NCBI RefSeq assembly: GCF_000011305.1
Contig: NC_004369.1
Location: 2,108,001 to 2,172,000, forward strand
Direction of reading: 5' to 3'
Source of the DNA: Corynebacterium efficiens YS-314
GTDB lineage: Bacteria; Actinomycetota; Actinomycetes; Mycobacteriales; Mycobacteriaceae
Length of the DNA: 64,000 nt
Position numbers and translations under genes: made by a program. Positions 37,701 through 46,737 of this stretch are shown here, piece by piece. Under the pieces are notes generated by a model. It ran no database searches, was not told the origin of the DNA, and was given only the letters and a program-made list of their open reading frames with translations. How positions within the stretch are numbered: position 1 is the first letter of the stretch; the number at the start of each line of letters is the position of its first letter.

Positions 37701-38350
37701 GGGAGGTTGAGCTTGCGGCCGATCTCCAGGAGTTCACTGCGCACACGGTTTTCGATGTCGAGCCCGTGATCCATGAGCTCCAGGAAGTAGTTGTCCCTGC
37801 CATAGATGTCCTGCCACATCGCGGCGGCCTCCAGGGCCTCATTGAACTGCCCCAGACGCAGACGTGTCTGCACGTCCCCGGACGGGCACCCGGTGGTGGC
37901 GATGATGCCCTCGGCGCGTTCCGCGATGATCTCGGCATCCATGCGGGGCCATTTGCCCAGCTGCCCCTCGTAGGAGGCCATGGAGGACAGGTAGAAGAGG
38001 TTGCGCAGGCCGGTGGCGTTCTCCGCCAGCATCGTCTGGTGCAGGTAGGCACCCGAGGCGGAGACATCATCTGATTTCTGGTGGGGTTCACCCCAGCGGA
38101 CGCGTTCCTTGTTGAAACGGGATTCAGGTGCCAGGTAGGCCTCGATGCCGATGATCGGTTTGACACCCGCCTCCGTCATCTTCCGGTAGAAGGCGTTGGA
38201 ACCGTACATGTTGCCGTGGTCTGTGATGCCGACGGCGGGCATCTGCTGACGGTTGACCTCATCGGCGAGCATGTCGATCTTGGCCATGCCGTCCAGCATC
38301 GAGTACTCGGTGTGGTTGTGAAGATGAACAAAAGAGGATTGCTTGGCCAT
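34784..38350 (-). CDS. dnaE: DNA polymerase III alpha subunit
   Basis: Replicative polymerase, 1188 residues from ATG 38350. The N-terminal PHP domain has [15 protein letters not shown] and [12 protein letters not shown] with metal-binding His/Asp residues, so it may be an active proofreading nuclease as in mycobacterial DnaE1. The polymerase active site is [12 protein letters not shown]; a GVGP-type loop and the helix-hairpin-helix region follow (about 850-900), then an OB-fold ([19 protein letters not shown]). A TAGACT box seven bases before the ATG indicates a leaderless mRNA; a longer frame to 38398 crosses that promoter and was rejected. Confidence 0.97.
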   Translation of the reverse strand: MAKQSSFVHLHNHTEYSMLDGMAKIDMLADEVNRQQMPAVGITDHGNMYGSNAFYRKMTEAGVKPIIGIEAYLAPESRFNKERVRWGEPHQKSDDVSASGAYLHQTMLAENATGLRNLFYLSSMASYEGQLGKWPRMDAEIIAERAEGIIATTGCPSGDVQTRLRLGQFNEALEAAAMWQDIYGRDNYFLELMDHGLDIENRVRSELLEIGRKLNLPPLVTNDCHYVLESQAQAHEAMLCVQTGKTLHDEDRFKFDGSGYYIKTAEQMRSLWDDTVPDGCDNTLWIAERVQDYGEIWEEHPHDRMPVADVPEGHTPTSWLHHEVMAGLEDRFPGQQVPQEYIERAEYEISVIDMKGYPSYFLIVAEIIKHARSIGIWVGPGRGSAAGALVAYALTITNIDPIEHGLLFERFLNPERPSAPDIDIDFDDRRRGEMIRYAADRWGEDKIAQVITFGTVKTKQAIKDSARVQFGQPGYQIADRITKVLPPPIMAKDIPLSGITDPEHERYNEAGEVRALIETDPDVRKIYDTARGLEGVVRQAGVHACAVIMSSQPLLECIPMWKRPADGAYITGWDYPACEAIGLLKMDFLGLRNLTVIGDAIENIKANRDGKVVDLENLSIEDEETYKLLSRGETLGIFQLDGGGMQELLKRMQPTGFNDIVAALALYRPGPMGVNAHWDYADRKNGRKPITPIHPELEEPLAEILGETYGLIVYQEQIMKISQKVANYTAGQADGFRKAMGKKKPEVLAKEFAAFEAGMKANGFSADAIKTLWDTILPFAGYAFNKSHAAGYGLVSFWTAYLKAHYAPEYMAALLTSVGDNKDKTAIYLADCRHLGIRVLSPDINESALNFMPVGTDIRYGLGAIRNVGSEVVDSIIETRQSKGMFRDFSDYLDKIDTLPCNKRITESLIKAGAFDSLGHTRKGLMLVYEDAVDSVIATKKAADKGQFDLFASFGAEAEDEVGGFFQIAVPDDKWDRKHELALEREMLGLYVSGHPLDGYEDALAAQIDTPLTTIIAGELRHGAEVTVGGIISGVDRRFSKKDGSPWAIVTMEDHNGASVELLVFNKVYSIVGSLIVEDNIILAKAHVSIRDDRMSLFCDDLRVPELGPGNGSGLPLRLTMRTDQCTMTNISKLKQVLVGNRGESDVYLNLVDGDSSTVMILGDHLRVTRSASLMGDLKATMGPGILG

Positions 38351-38357
38351 GCGAGAC

Positions 38358-38363
38358 AGTCTA
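38358..38363 (-). promoter_or_regulatory. -10 box of leaderless dnaE
   Basis: TAGACT on the minus strand, seven bases before the dnaE ATG, with no Shine-Dalgarno in between. Confidence 0.6.
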
Positions 38364-38457
38364 GCCGGGGATTTTGGGGGGAGAAACCTGCTGCTCACCA
38401 GCTGGATATTCCGGCCCGCGCCTCCCCGGGCACCGCGGAGGTATAAGGTGATCCTTT

Positions 38458-39339
38458 ATGATTTACGGCTTTCTCGCCTACCTGCTGTGGGGACTGTTCC
38501 CGGCGTTCTTCCCCCTGCTGCTCCCCGCAGGCCCCTTGGAGATCCTCGCGCACCGCATCATCTGGACCGCGGTCATCATGATCATCGTGGTGTCGGTGCG
38601 CCGGGGGTGGCGGGAATTCCGGGGGGTGGACCGTGTCACCTGGGCCAGGGTGGTGGCCGCGGCCCTGTTCATCGCCCTGAACTGGTTGCTCTATGTGATC
38701 ACGGTGAATTCCGGGCATGTCACCGAGGCTGCCCTGGGGTATTTCATCAACCCCCTGGTCAGCGTGGTGTTCGGCATCATCCTGTTTCGGGAACAGCTCC
38801 GACGCCTGCAGGTCCTGGCGGTGTGTATCGCGGTGGCCGCCGTCCTGTTCCTGGCGTTCCTCGCCGGCCAGCCACCGTATCTGGCTCTGGCCCTGGCATT
38901 CAGCTTCGGGATCTACGGGGCCATCAAGAAGAAGGTGAACCTCAGCGCCATCACCTCCCTCACTGCGGAGACCCTGGTTCTCCTGCCGGTAGCCCTGGGC
39001 TACATTCTCTGGTTGGAGATGACCGGTGTCGGCACCTTCACCGACAACGGCGCAGGTCACGCCGCACTTCTGATCAGTTCCGGGTTGGTCACCGCACTAC
39101 CCCTGCTGCTGTTCGGCTACGCCGCCAAGGCTATCCCCCTGTCCACCGTCGGCATGCTCCAGTACGTCACCCCCACCATGCAGATGTTGTGGGCGGTGGT
39201 CGTGGTCAACGAGGACATGGAACCGGAGCGGTGGATCGGGTTCATCATCATCTGGGTCGCGGTCTCGCTCTACCTCTCGGATATTCTCATCCAGCGGCGC
39301 AGCGCCCGGGGAAAACCCCGGTCACCCCAGGGCGGCTGA
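38458..39339 (+). CDS. rarD: RarD/EamA-family transporter
   Basis: 293 residues and about ten membrane helices forming two EamA repeats. FLAYLLWGLFPAFFPLL, EILAHRIIWT, NWLLYVITVNSGHVTEAALGY and GYAAKAIPLSTVGMLQYV are characteristic of RarD, a drug/metabolite exporter of unknown substrate. The sequence TATAAG about 11 bases before the ATG could be a -10 box. It is divergent from dnaE and its 3' end overlaps the convergent 205-residue membrane protein by 18 bases. Confidence 0.9.
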   Translation: MIYGFLAYLLWGLFPAFFPLLLPAGPLEILAHRIIWTAVIMIIVVSVRRGWREFRGVDRVTWARVVAAALFIALNWLLYVITVNSGHVTEAALGYFINPLVSVVFGIILFREQLRRLQVLAVCIAVAAVLFLAFLAGQPPYLALALAFSFGIYGAIKKKVNLSAITSLTAETLVLLPVALGYILWLEMTGVGTFTDNGAGHAALLISSGLVTALPLLLFGYAAKAIPLSTVGMLQYVTPTMQMLWAVVVVNEDMEPERWIGFIIIWVAVSLYLSDILIQRRSARGKPRSPQGG

Positions 39340-39939
39340 CTCCATGTCACCGCTGGCCATATCCGCCAGTGTGAACACCGGGCGGACACCGAAATGCCCC
39401 CAGCCTGCGTCCGGGGGCAGGACCTCCACGGCCAGCACAGCCGGATCGGTGGAAAGGTCCCGCAGGGCATCACCGTCATCCCAGACCAGGACACTGTTGA
39501 TCTCCCTGGGGGTGCTGATCTCGCCGATGCCCTCGACGCTGCGCTGCAGACGGTCGAGGTGACGGTCGAAGACATCCTCGCGGGTCTCCCCCACGACAGG
39601 CTCAGGAAGGGAGATCGGGGCGGCCGACAACAGGATCATCGCATTGACCCGGCCGATATCTTCCAGCACTGCCGAGGCATCCGCCGAACCCAATGCGGTG
39701 GTGAAGGTCACCAGGGCGAAGGCGTTCTCCCCCCCGGGGGCTTCCTCCAATGAGACCTCCGCCCGTGCGATGTAGTCATCCAGGGGTTCCCCGGAGTCCC
39801 GTCCCACCACATCCCCGTTGATGGCCATCGGTTTGGCGGTGCGGTCACTGAAACTGAGAGCAGCGATAATCCCGATCAGTAGGAGCAGTGCCACCACCGC
39901 CAGGATCTTGCGGGTGCGGTCGATTTGGTGGTCACTCAT
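39322..39939 (-). CDS. Membrane-anchored protein of the lspA operon
   Basis: 205 residues: a cytoplasmic basic start (DHQIDRTRK), one membrane helix (about 11-30, [18 protein letters not shown]) and an extracytoplasmic domain of about 170 residues with mixed alpha/beta pattern ([28 protein letters not shown]). No cysteines suggesting a disulphide, no known family. The ATG overlaps the pseudouridine synthase stop (ATGA), so it is translated with that gene. Confidence 0.8.
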   Translation of the reverse strand: MSDHQIDRTRKILAVVALLLLIGIIAALSFSDRTAKPMAINGDVVGRDSGEPLDDYIARAEVSLEEAPGGENAFALVTFTTALGSADASAVLEDIGRVNAMILLSAAPISLPEPVVGETREDVFDRHLDRLQRSVEGIGEISTPREINSVLVWDDGDALRDLSTDPAVLAVEVLPPDAGWGHFGVRPVFTLADMASGDMESAALG

Positions 39940-40865
39940 TGATCGCGCAGCACATCCAGGGCGTGTTGGAGATCATCCGGGTAGGGGGAGGTGATCTCCA
40001 TCCACCGGCCGTCAGCGGGATGGTGGAAACCGAGGGACACGGCGTGCAGCCACTGACGGATCAGCCCCAGGCGTTCCGACAGCGCCGGGTCGGAACCGTA
40101 CATGGGATCCCCACAACACGGGTGGTGCAGCGCGGAGAAATGCACACGGATCTGGTGGGTGCGACCGGTTTCCAGGTGCACCTTCACCAGCGTCGCCTCC
40201 TGGAAGGCCTCGATGGTTTCATAGTGGGTCACCGCGTGTTTGCCGTCGGTGGTGACAGCGAACCGCCAGCCCGAGGAGGGGTGACGTCCAATGGGTGCCT
40301 CGATGGTGCCCTCGGTCGGGTCGGGGTGCCCCTGCACCAAAGCGTGGTAGGTCTTCTGCACGGTGCGATCCCGGAACGCGCGCTTGAGCACGGTGTATCC
40401 CCGTTCCGAGGCAGCCACCACCATCACGCCCGAGGTCCCCACATCGAGCCGCTGGACAATGCCCTTGCGCTCCGGGGGACCGGAGGTGGAGATGCGGAAT
40501 CCCGCGGCGGCCAGACCCCCGACCACGGTCGGGCCCTCCCAGCCGACGGTCGGGTGCGCGGCCACACCTACCGGTTTGTTCACGGCGATGAGATCATCAT
40601 CGGCGTAGAGGATGTCCAGTCCCGGGACGATCTCCTCCCGGGGCACCAGTGGCTGGGCGGGTTCGGGCAGAAGCACATCCAACATGGAATCGGCGACCAG
40701 CCGGTCGCTCTTGCGCACGGCCGAACCGTCGACGGACACATCCCCGGCTTCAGCCAGTTCCGCCGCGGTGGTGCGGGAGATACCCAGGAGTTTGGACAGG
40801 GCGGCGTCCACACGCATGCCTGCCAGCCCCTCCGGGACCGGCAGGGTCCTACTCTGACGGCTCAT
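39936..40865 (-). CDS. RluA-family pseudouridine synthase with S4 domain
   Basis: 309 residues. An S4 RNA-binding domain ([24 protein letters not shown]) is followed by the RluC/RluD-like catalytic domain with the catalytic Asp in [22 protein letters not shown] and GRTHQIRVH are flanking motifs. It probably modifies 23S rRNA (RluD-like, positions near 1911-1917 in E. coli numbering). It overlaps lspA upstream and the membrane protein gene downstream, a three-gene operon also seen in other actinobacteria. Confidence 0.93.
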   Translation of the reverse strand: MSRQSRTLPVPEGLAGMRVDAALSKLLGISRTTAAELAEAGDVSVDGSAVRKSDRLVADSMLDVLLPEPAQPLVPREEIVPGLDILYADDDLIAVNKPVGVAAHPTVGWEGPTVVGGLAAAGFRISTSGPPERKGIVQRLDVGTSGVMVVAASERGYTVLKRAFRDRTVQKTYHALVQGHPDPTEGTIEAPIGRHPSSGWRFAVTTDGKHAVTHYETIEAFQEATLVKVHLETGRTHQIRVHFSALHHPCCGDPMYGSDPALSERLGLIRQWLHAVSLGFHHPADGRWMEITSPYPDDLQHALDVLRDQ

Positions 40866-41455
40866 TTCTCCCCCTCCACTGCTGTTTCCTTCTGTGCTGC
40901 CCGCTCCGTGTGGGAACTGTCACGGTCCTCCATGAATATCCCGATGACAAAGACCACAACACCGGTGGTGATGGAGGCATCCGCAATGTTGAACACCGCG
41001 AAACTACCCACCGAGATGTAATCCACGACGTGACCGAGGAAGAACGAGGGTTCCCGGAACAACCTGTCGATGAGGTTGCCGAGCGCACCACCGGCCACCA
41101 GCGCGAGCCCCACGCCGACCCACCTGTGTCGGACCCGGGGTGCGTAGATGAGAATGCCCACCACGAAGACGATCTGGATGGTGGTGAACAGCCAGGTGCT
41201 GTCCTGCCCCATGGAAAATGCCGCACCGGGATTGAACAGGAGGTGGAAGCGGAACCAGTCCCCGATCACCGCAACCGGCTCACCGGGCTCCAACCAGTTC
41301 AGCATGAACTGTTTGACGGCCTGGTCCACAGCTGCGATCACCACGATGATGACAATCATCATCGAGGTCACTCGTTTCGCGGTTGTCCTCTTCTCTCCTG
41401 GGGGTGTGGGCGCTGTATCCGCCCCTGCATCGTATGAGGTCACGTGAACCATCAT
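40862..41455 (-). CDS. lspA: Lipoprotein signal peptidase II
   Basis: 197 residues from ATG 41455 (41452 also possible). Four membrane helices; the conserved blocks are [29 protein letters not shown] (first catalytic Asp) and [11 protein letters not shown] (second catalytic Asp). It cleaves diacylglyceryl-modified prolipoproteins before the cysteine. Several such prolipoproteins are encoded in this window (12485, 18443, 41674, 44585). The N-terminal 30 residues before the first helix are hydrophilic and longer than usual. Confidence 0.94.
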   Translation of the reverse strand: MMVHVTSYDAGADTAPTPPGEKRTTAKRVTSMMIVIIVVIAAVDQAVKQFMLNWLEPGEPVAVIGDWFRFHLLFNPGAAFSMGQDSTWLFTTIQIVFVVGILIYAPRVRHRWVGVGLALVAGGALGNLIDRLFREPSFFLGHVVDYISVGSFAVFNIADASITTGVVVFVIGIFMEDRDSSHTERAAQKETAVEGEK

Positions 41456-41466
41456 TCCCCATCGGC

Positions 41467-41482
41467 GGTGGAAACTTCCACC
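41467..41482. promoter_or_regulatory. GGTGGAA-AC-TTCCACC dyad upstream of lspA
   Basis: Perfect 7-base arms with a 2-base centre, 12 bases before the lspA ATG and between divergent genes. Could be an operator or mRNA hairpin near the ribosome binding site. Confidence 0.4.
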
Positions 41483-41660
41483 CGGCCCCTGCCCCACCGC
41501 CTCTGGGTGGAACGGTGCCCGAATCAGGACTGGACCGGTGCCGGACTGTCCTACCACCGCTCATACCGCCGCTCCTGGGACCGGGTGATCCACCGTGCCG
41601 TGAGCGCAGTTGTCGCGGGACCGGTGCCCCTGTGAAATTCCACCACACCACCGCAACCGC

Positions 41661-41666
41661 TAGGTT
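41661..41666 (+). promoter_or_regulatory. -10 box of leaderless lipoprotein gene
   Basis: TAGGTT seven bases before GTG 41674. No ribosome binding site lies between. Confidence 0.5.
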
Positions 41667-41673
41667 TGAATGC

Positions 41674-42720
41674 GTGCGTATGAATAACCTGCCCTCCAGC
41701 CTGTCCCGCAAATCCCCCACCACCCGGCGGGGTCTACGCGCCCTGACGGTGGTCATCGCGTGTTCCACCGCGGTGTTCCTGGCCTCATGTGCTGAGGAGC
41801 CACCGGAGGAGCCCACCACCGAGGTGGAGCAGGCCGTGGGACTGGCCGTGGATGCCCCCCGGATCACCCTCGAGGATGCTGGAACCGGTGAGCTCAGGGA
41901 GATCAGGTACACGGATGTCCCCGACCCCGATGCCAGCGACTCCCCCACCCGCCAGACGACGACACTGACCGTGGAGGATGGTTTCGCGCAGTCCGTGGTA
42001 CCCGCTGCCGATGTTGATCCCACCGCACCCGAGGGGGGTGATGTCTCCACGATGCGGCTGCCCGTCACCGCGGAGGTCACCCCGGCCGAGCCTGTCGATA
42101 CCGATGTGGTCGATCCCTCCCGCGAGATCTCCATTCAGGTGGGCCTACCCGCCTTCACCGATGTCGAACTCGCCGAGGACATCCTGTCCACGGAGGGCTT
42201 CACCCTGGGTATCCGCGCCGACGACCAGGGCCGTCAGTCCACCCTCAGCCTGGCCGCGCCGGTGGATGCCACCGACACCGGCCGGGTGATGATGGAGCAG
42301 TACCTCCTCAAATACACCTCCCTGCCGGTCATCTTCCCCGAGGAGGCCATCGGGTCGGGTGCCAGGTGGTCGGTTGACACCAGGGTCACCGGTGAATCCA
42401 CCCTGTTGCAGACGGTGACCTACACCATCACCGCGATCCGGGGCAATCAGATCGATCTCGATGTCTCCGTCTCCCAGCGTCCGAGCCTGGGTGCTCTTGA
42501 GATCTCCCCCGGCACCGCCGGGGTCACCGAGGACACCCCGGAGCAGTTGACCGTTCTCAATTCCAATACCGCCTCCGCTGGATCAATCACTGTCGATCTG
42601 ACCCAGCCACTGCCCACCGCGGGCACCGTATCCTGGACCACCCGTGTGGTCTACGGTGGCGGGACCGAGGACATGAGGGTGGTTCAGGATTCCACCGCAT
42701 CGGTCACCTTCGGCAGCTGA
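41674..42720 (+). CDS. Secreted lipoprotein, beta-rich, unknown function
   Basis: 348 residues from GTG 41674, predicted leaderless; ATG 41680 is two codons in. The signal peptide ends in a lipobox FLASCAEE, so the Cys is probably lipidated. The mature part is acidic with repeated Val/Thr-rich strands (GARWSVDTRVTGE, LLQTVTYTITAIRGNQIDLDV) suggestive of beta-sandwich folds. No cysteine besides the lipobox, no recognised family. It is divergent from lspA, whose product would process it. Confidence 0.8.
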   Translation: MRMNNLPSSLSRKSPTTRRGLRALTVVIACSTAVFLASCAEEPPEEPTTEVEQAVGLAVDAPRITLEDAGTGELREIRYTDVPDPDASDSPTRQTTTLTVEDGFAQSVVPAADVDPTAPEGGDVSTMRLPVTAEVTPAEPVDTDVVDPSREISIQVGLPAFTDVELAEDILSTEGFTLGIRADDQGRQSTLSLAAPVDATDTGRVMMEQYLLKYTSLPVIFPEEAIGSGARWSVDTRVTGESTLLQTVTYTITAIRGNQIDLDVSVSQRPSLGALEISPGTAGVTEDTPEQLTVLNSNTASAGSITVDLTQPLPTAGTVSWTTRVVYGGGTEDMRVVQDSTASVTFGS

Positions 42721-42792
42721 CACCGGGCAGTTGAGCGGACAGCTGCCACCGTCCCTGCCGCAGCTGACCCCGGTGGCGGTATTCGAATATGG

Positions 42793-42821
42793 TTGCCATT
42801 TTTCCGTCGCGCAGGCATAAT
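42793..42821 (+). promoter_or_regulatory. Sigma-A promoter of the ABC-F leader
   Basis: TTGCCA (42793-42798), a 17-base spacer, then CATAAT (42816-42821). The predicted start at 42828 is the A of an ATG. Confidence 0.7.
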
Positions 42822-42827
42822 CGAGAC

Positions 42828-42845
42828 ATGTTCTTTCTTCGATAG
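42828..42845 (+). CDS. Putative leaderless leader peptide of the ABC-F gene
   Basis: ATG TTC TTT CTT CGA TAG encodes Met-Phe-Phe-Leu-Arg. The predicted transcription start coincides with its ATG. Bases 42835-42842 (TTCTTCGA) are complementary, with one G-U pair, to 42915-42922 (TCGAAGGA), the ABC-F ribosome binding region. Such arrangements allow antibiotic-stalled ribosomes to expose the downstream gene. Too short to recognise by similarity; evidence is positional. Confidence 0.5.
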   Translation: MFFLR

Positions 42846-42866
42846 TCACCCCCGCAGTAGCACAAC

Positions 42867-42904
42867 ACACAGGCGCTGGCAGCCCATGCCATGTGCCGTG
42901 TTTT
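42867..42904 (+). terminator. Attenuator-like hairpin before the ABC-F gene
   Basis: ACACAGGCGCTGGCA and TGCCATGTGCCGTGT (42867-42881, 42887-42901) fold around loop GCCCA with two bulges and one G-U pair, followed by TTTTC. It lies between the leader ORF and the ABC-F start, the place of a transcription attenuator. Confidence 0.55.
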
Positions 42905-42927
42905 CATAACGACTTCGAAGGATTATC

Positions 42928-44562
42928 ATGCGCTCCCACGCCTCCTATATCTCTGTTGATGGCCTGAGTTTCTCCTACCCCGCCCGCCGTGTTCTCAGTG
43001 ACATCTCCCTCACCGTGAACCGGGGAGAGATCATCGGTCTCATTGGTGAGAACGGTTCCGGCAAATCCACACTTCTGGCACTCATCGCCGGGACGCTCGA
43101 GCCAGACCAGGGTCGTCTTTATCTTCCTGAGCACACTGGTTTCCTCGCCCAGGAGACTGATCTGCCCTTTGATCTCCCCGTCCAGTCACTGATCGACGAG
43201 GCCGTGGCCCCGGTCCGTGCTGTGGAGACCACCATCGGGGAACTCACCGTCGCCATGGGTGATGACAACCCACCTCCCGATATCGCGGAGAGATTCGACG
43301 AGGCTCTCAGCCGGGCGGAGGAACTCGGTGTGTGGAACCTGGAGGCCCGCATCGAGGAGATCGTCGCTGGACTGGGCCTGGCGGATGTCGACCGTTCCGT
43401 TCCCATCCGTGCATTATCCGGCGGTCAGCGTCGCCGCTTCGCCCTTGCCGTGCTGCTGCTCGAACCCCACGATGCCCTGATCCTGGATGAGCCCACCAAC
43501 CACCTGGATGACAACGCTGTTGATTTCCTCATTAATGAGCTGACCTCATTCAAGGGCCCGGTGTTGATTGCCAGCCATGACCGTTTCTTCCTCGACGCGG
43601 TGGTCACCGGACTGGTGGACCTGGACCCGTCCCTCGGTCCTGAGGGTGGTGCCGGTGAGGAGGTCAGGCAGGCAGCGACCTTCGGCGGTGGATTCACCGA
43701 GTACCTGAAGGAACGTGAGCACCGGAGAACCCGCTGGTCACAGCTCTATGTTGCGCAGGAGTCAGAGAGGCAGAAACTCGAGGCCACCTCCGGTATCGAG
43801 GAGGAGAATATCTTCCACCGCGCAACACCGAAGTCGGAATCCCGGATCTCCCAGAAGTTCTATGCCGACCGGGCCGCCAAGACCCAGGGCAACCGGGTGC
43901 GTTCAGCCCGTAACCGCCTGGAGATCCTGGAGAAGTTCGCGATCCCCGCCCCGCCGAAACCCCTGGAATTCCAGGGCATCCCGGATTATCTGCGCCATGC
44001 GGCCGGTGAATCGGTGGAGGTCCGATCCGTGGGTGTGGCCGGCCGGTTGGAGCCGGTGAAGTTCCGCATCGATCCGGGCGACCACATCCTGGTGGAGGGA
44101 CCCAACGGGACGGGGAAGTCCACGTTGCTGTCCGTTCTGGAGGGGGCACTCGATCCCACCGAGGGTGAGCTGATCATCCCGGAGGACCTGCGCATCACCC
44201 GGCTCAAACAGGACGATGACTGGACGGATGAGCAGCTGGCACTGTCCGCCGGGGAGGTCTTCAACCGGCTGGGGGCGGCGAATACCCCCAACCTGGTGGA
44301 AATGGGGCTGCTCACTGAAGCGTCGCAAAGCATGCCGTTGGCACAGCTGTCCCTGGGACAGCGCCGACGCGTCTCCCTCGGGCTCATCCTGGCGAGCCCG
44401 CCGGACCTGTTGCTTCTCGACGAACCGACCAACCACCTCTCCCTCGCCCTCAGCGAGGAACTCGAGGCCGCGATAGAGAAATTCCCCGGCCGGGTGCTCC
44501 TGGCCAGCCATGACAGGTGGATCAGGAAGCGGTGGACGGGGAAGAAGATCAGCCTGGGCTGA
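42928..44562 (+). CDS. ABC-F family ATPase (ribosome-protection type)
   Basis: 544 residues with two ABC cassettes and no membrane helices. First cassette: GLIGENGSGKST, ALSGGQRRR, LILDEPTNHLDD; second: VEGPNGTGKST, LSLGQRRR, LLLDEPTNHLS. The basic linker (about residues 245-330, REHRRTRWSQLY...) is the region that enters the ribosomal E site to dislodge antibiotics or adjust the P-site tRNA. The cassette spacing resembles antibiotic-resistance ABC-F proteins, but the drug spectrum cannot be read from sequence. AAGGA lies five bases before the ATG. The 207-base upstream region carries a leader ORF and attenuator-like hairpin. Confidence 0.92.
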   Translation: MRSHASYISVDGLSFSYPARRVLSDISLTVNRGEIIGLIGENGSGKSTLLALIAGTLEPDQGRLYLPEHTGFLAQETDLPFDLPVQSLIDEAVAPVRAVETTIGELTVAMGDDNPPPDIAERFDEALSRAEELGVWNLEARIEEIVAGLGLADVDRSVPIRALSGGQRRRFALAVLLLEPHDALILDEPTNHLDDNAVDFLINELTSFKGPVLIASHDRFFLDAVVTGLVDLDPSLGPEGGAGEEVRQAATFGGGFTEYLKEREHRRTRWSQLYVAQESERQKLEATSGIEEENIFHRATPKSESRISQKFYADRAAKTQGNRVRSARNRLEILEKFAIPAPPKPLEFQGIPDYLRHAAGESVEVRSVGVAGRLEPVKFRIDPGDHILVEGPNGTGKSTLLSVLEGALDPTEGELIIPEDLRITRLKQDDDWTDEQLALSAGEVFNRLGAANTPNLVEMGLLTEASQSMPLAQLSLGQRRRVSLGLILASPPDLLLLDEPTNHLSLALSEELEAAIEKFPGRVLLASHDRWIRKRWTGKKISLG

Positions 44563-44584
44563 CCCGGGGAACCAACCCGGAAAG

Positions 44585-45178
44585 CTACTGGGCCGGGGCG
44601 GGCTCCTCGGCAGGAGCCACAACCTCACCCTCGGCGGGAGTAACGGCACCGGTGTCCGCACCGACACACATCTCCGGAACCTGCTCAGGTGCCACGGTGT
44701 TGGTGATCAGGATGCAGGCCCAGTCCTGGGACAGCTGCCAGTTACCGTCGACGTTGACGAACTCCACGCCCTCCGCTTCCTGGTCGGGACGATCCGGGAG
44801 GGTGAACATGACGGTGGTCAGCACCTCGGATTGTGGATCATAACCCGGCAGGACCGAACCGACGACCTGGAACTCCGCACCGGACTCCACCTTCGCCTGG
44901 GTCATGGTCTCGAACAGCTCGGGGGCGTTCTCGGATCCCTGGACGGTGTTGACCTTCTCCTCGATGCTGGCGTTCGGATCGGTGGCGACGGCCAGGATCT
45001 GGTTCAGCTCCTCGGCGGTCGGGTACTCGGTGACCCCGGTGGTCGCATCATCGGCGGTGGTGGCCTCAGCTGCCGAAGTGGTGGTCTCGGTGTCAGTCGT
45101 CTCATCACTGGAGCACGCACCCAGTGCGAGTGCGCCCACGATGGAGAGCGTTGCTGCGGTTGCCTTGAAAAGCTTCAC
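44585..45178 (-). CDS. MTB12-like secreted lipoprotein
   Basis: 197 residues from GTG 45178, with AAAGGA about ten bases upstream; the longer frame is not supported. The signal ends in lipobox ALGACSS. After a Thr/Glu/Ala spacer, residues 60-170 (TAEELNQILAVATDPNAS, FQVVGSVLPGYDPQSEVL, WQLSQDWACILI) resemble the low-molecular-weight antigen MTB12 domain found in mycolate-containing bacteria, a cone-shaped fold of unknown function. The tail is Ala/Glu/Pro-rich. It converges on the ABC-F gene, 22 bases away. Confidence 0.85.
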   Translation of the reverse strand: MKLFKATAATLSIVGALALGACSSDETTDTETTTSAAEATTADDATTGVTEYPTAEELNQILAVATDPNASIEEKVNTVQGSENAPELFETMTQAKVESGAEFQVVGSVLPGYDPQSEVLTTVMFTLPDRPDQEAEGVEFVNVDGNWQLSQDWACILITNTVAPEQVPEMCVGADTGAVTPAEGEVVAPAEEPAPAQ

Positions 45179-45822
45179 GTTTAAAGATTCCTTTGCTTCT
45201 TGGTCAGGCGGTCGGCGGTCATCTGCACTGCCGGCGCCGTTTCTATCATCATCACCACCGAAGGCGGAGGGAACTCTACCCACCATAAAACACCTCACGA
45301 AATGATGTGAATTCAGCAAGGTCAGGACAACCCGGTTCCGGATGGTTCCCGCAGAGCGGTAGGTGGCATCCCTGTGTCCGGTGATTCCCTCCTGTGCCCG
45401 GTCATGTACCCGGTCACCCCGGCAAGTCACAGAAGGTGACAACTTTCCCAATAGTAGGGTACACGTTTTCCTCCCCAGGCCCCAGCTCTCCCAGGCCCCA
45501 GCGGGGTGTCAGGGCCGATGGCCGGTGCTGTGTGTTCGCTGCACCGGAAGGATGTCCCCCGTTCCTCATCACCGGAGGCAATCACCGGAGACACAGCTGG
45601 CCGTGGGTTGGGCCATGCCATGAAAGAAGTCACGTCCACTGCCCCGGACGGGGCCGAACAGCAACCATGGCCCACCCTTCATCCTGTGATATCGGCGGGT
45701 AGCTGGTGCCAGGCCCCTTTGACAGTGAATCTGATCTTCAGTCCCGTCTGGGAACCATCCCGGTCTCATAGACTGGGAGGCAGCATCATTTCCTGCCATC
45801 TCCTGCTGCGGAAGGATCCCCC
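45179..45822. other. 644-base intergenic region, no gene supported
   Basis: Between the MTB12-like gene and the ABC exporter. Only short chance frames occur. Contents: TCAC...GTGA half-sites near 45295-45310 in the likely lipoprotein promoter, a short direct repeat CCAGGCCCCAGC around 45475-45502, and TAGACT at 45769-45774 as the exporter -10 box with a leader of about 42 bases. Confidence 0.55.
45769..45774 (+). promoter_or_regulatory. -10 box of the ABC exporter operon
   Basis: TAGACT, with GGAAGGA as ribosome binding site before ATG 45823; unlike many genes here this one has a leader. Confidence 0.5.
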
Positions 45823-46737
45823 ATGGCGCACTCGGACACACCTGCTGTAGAGACGATCGGGCTGTCGAAGAATTTCGGTTCCGTCCGTGCTCTGGATGAG
45901 CTCAACCTCCGGGTGGAGGCCGGGGAGGTGCACGGTTTCCTGGGGCCCAACGGTTCCGGGAAATCAACCGCCATCCGGGTCCTGCTCGGCATCCTGCGTT
46001 CTGATGCCGGTTCCGTGAAGGTGCTCGGTAAAGACCCCTGGCGTGATGCCGTGGAACTGCATCACCGCCTGGCCTATGTTCCCGGTGATGTGGAATTGTG
46101 GCCCAATCTCACCGGTGGCGAGGCCATTGACCTGTTCGCCCGACTCCGGGGCCGGTTGAATGTGAAGCGCCGGGATGAACTCATCGAGCGTTTTGATCTC
46201 GATCCCAGCAAGAAGGGTCGCACCTATTCCAAGGGGAACCGTCAGAAGGTGGCGCTGATCTCAGCGCTGGCGTCGGATGTGGAACTGCTGCTTCTCGACG
46301 AACCGACCAGCGGTCTCGACCCACTCATGGAAGCCCAGTTTCAGGAGCTCATCCGTGAAGAGAAGGAACGGGGCCACACCGTCCTCCTATCCAGTCATAT
46401 CCTCGCGCAGGTCGAAGCACTGGCGGATCGGATCTCCATCATCCGTAAGGGCAGGATCGTGGAGTCGGGCACCCTTCTGGATATGCGTCACCTCAGCCAC
46501 ACGGTGGTCACGGTCCTGACGGACCGCCCCACCGCGGAGCTGATCACACATGAGGGTATCTACAATGCCCACCGGGAGGGTGAGCAGGTGCGTTTCGACG
46601 TCGATGCCGCCCACCTCCCGGAGGTGATGAGCATGCTCGCTGCGCTGGGGGTGCGTGCCATCACCGCTACCCCGCCGTCGCTGGAGCGTCTGCTCCTGCG
46701 CCACTACGGCGATGCCCCTGAGGGGACCGACCAATGA
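45823..46737 (+). CDS. ABC exporter ATPase (drug type)
   Basis: 304 residues. Walker A GPNGSGKST, signature YSKGNRQKVAL (a divergent LSGGQ), Walker B LLLLDEPTSGLDP and the switch histidine in LLSSHILAQVE place it in the CcmA/DrrA-like exporter group. The C-terminal 85 residues (DVDAAHLPEVMSMLAALGV) form the usual extra domain. The stop overlaps the permease start by four bases. Together they resemble the tetronasin/polyketide exporters of actinomycetes; the substrate is unknown. Confidence 0.92.
   Translation: MAHSDTPAVETIGLSKNFGSVRALDELNLRVEAGEVHGFLGPNGSGKSTAIRVLLGILRSDAGSVKVLGKDPWRDAVELHHRLAYVPGDVELWPNLTGGEAIDLFARLRGRLNVKRRDELIERFDLDPSKKGRTYSKGNRQKVALISALASDVELLLLDEPTSGLDPLMEAQFQELIREEKERGHTVLLSSHILAQVEALADRISIIRKGRIVESGTLLDMRHLSHTVVTVLTDRPTAELITHEGIYNAHREGEQVRFDVDAAHLPEVMSMLAALGVRAITATPPSLERLLLRHYGDAPEGTDQ

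Noticed and set aside
35090..38074. Very long frame antisense to dnaE
   Set aside because: A high-GC shadow of dnaE; the real gene has complete PHP and polymerase motifs on the minus strand.
42789..42845. 18-residue uORF from ATG 42789 in the ABC-F leader
   Set aside because: It overlaps the predicted promoter, so its start would not be transcribed; the shorter ATG at 42828 in the same frame is preferred.
45363..45850. Several 80-110 residue frames between the MTB12-like gene and the ABC exporter
   Set aside because: Overlapping on both strands, no ribosome binding sites, low-complexity composition typical of high-GC noncoding DNA.
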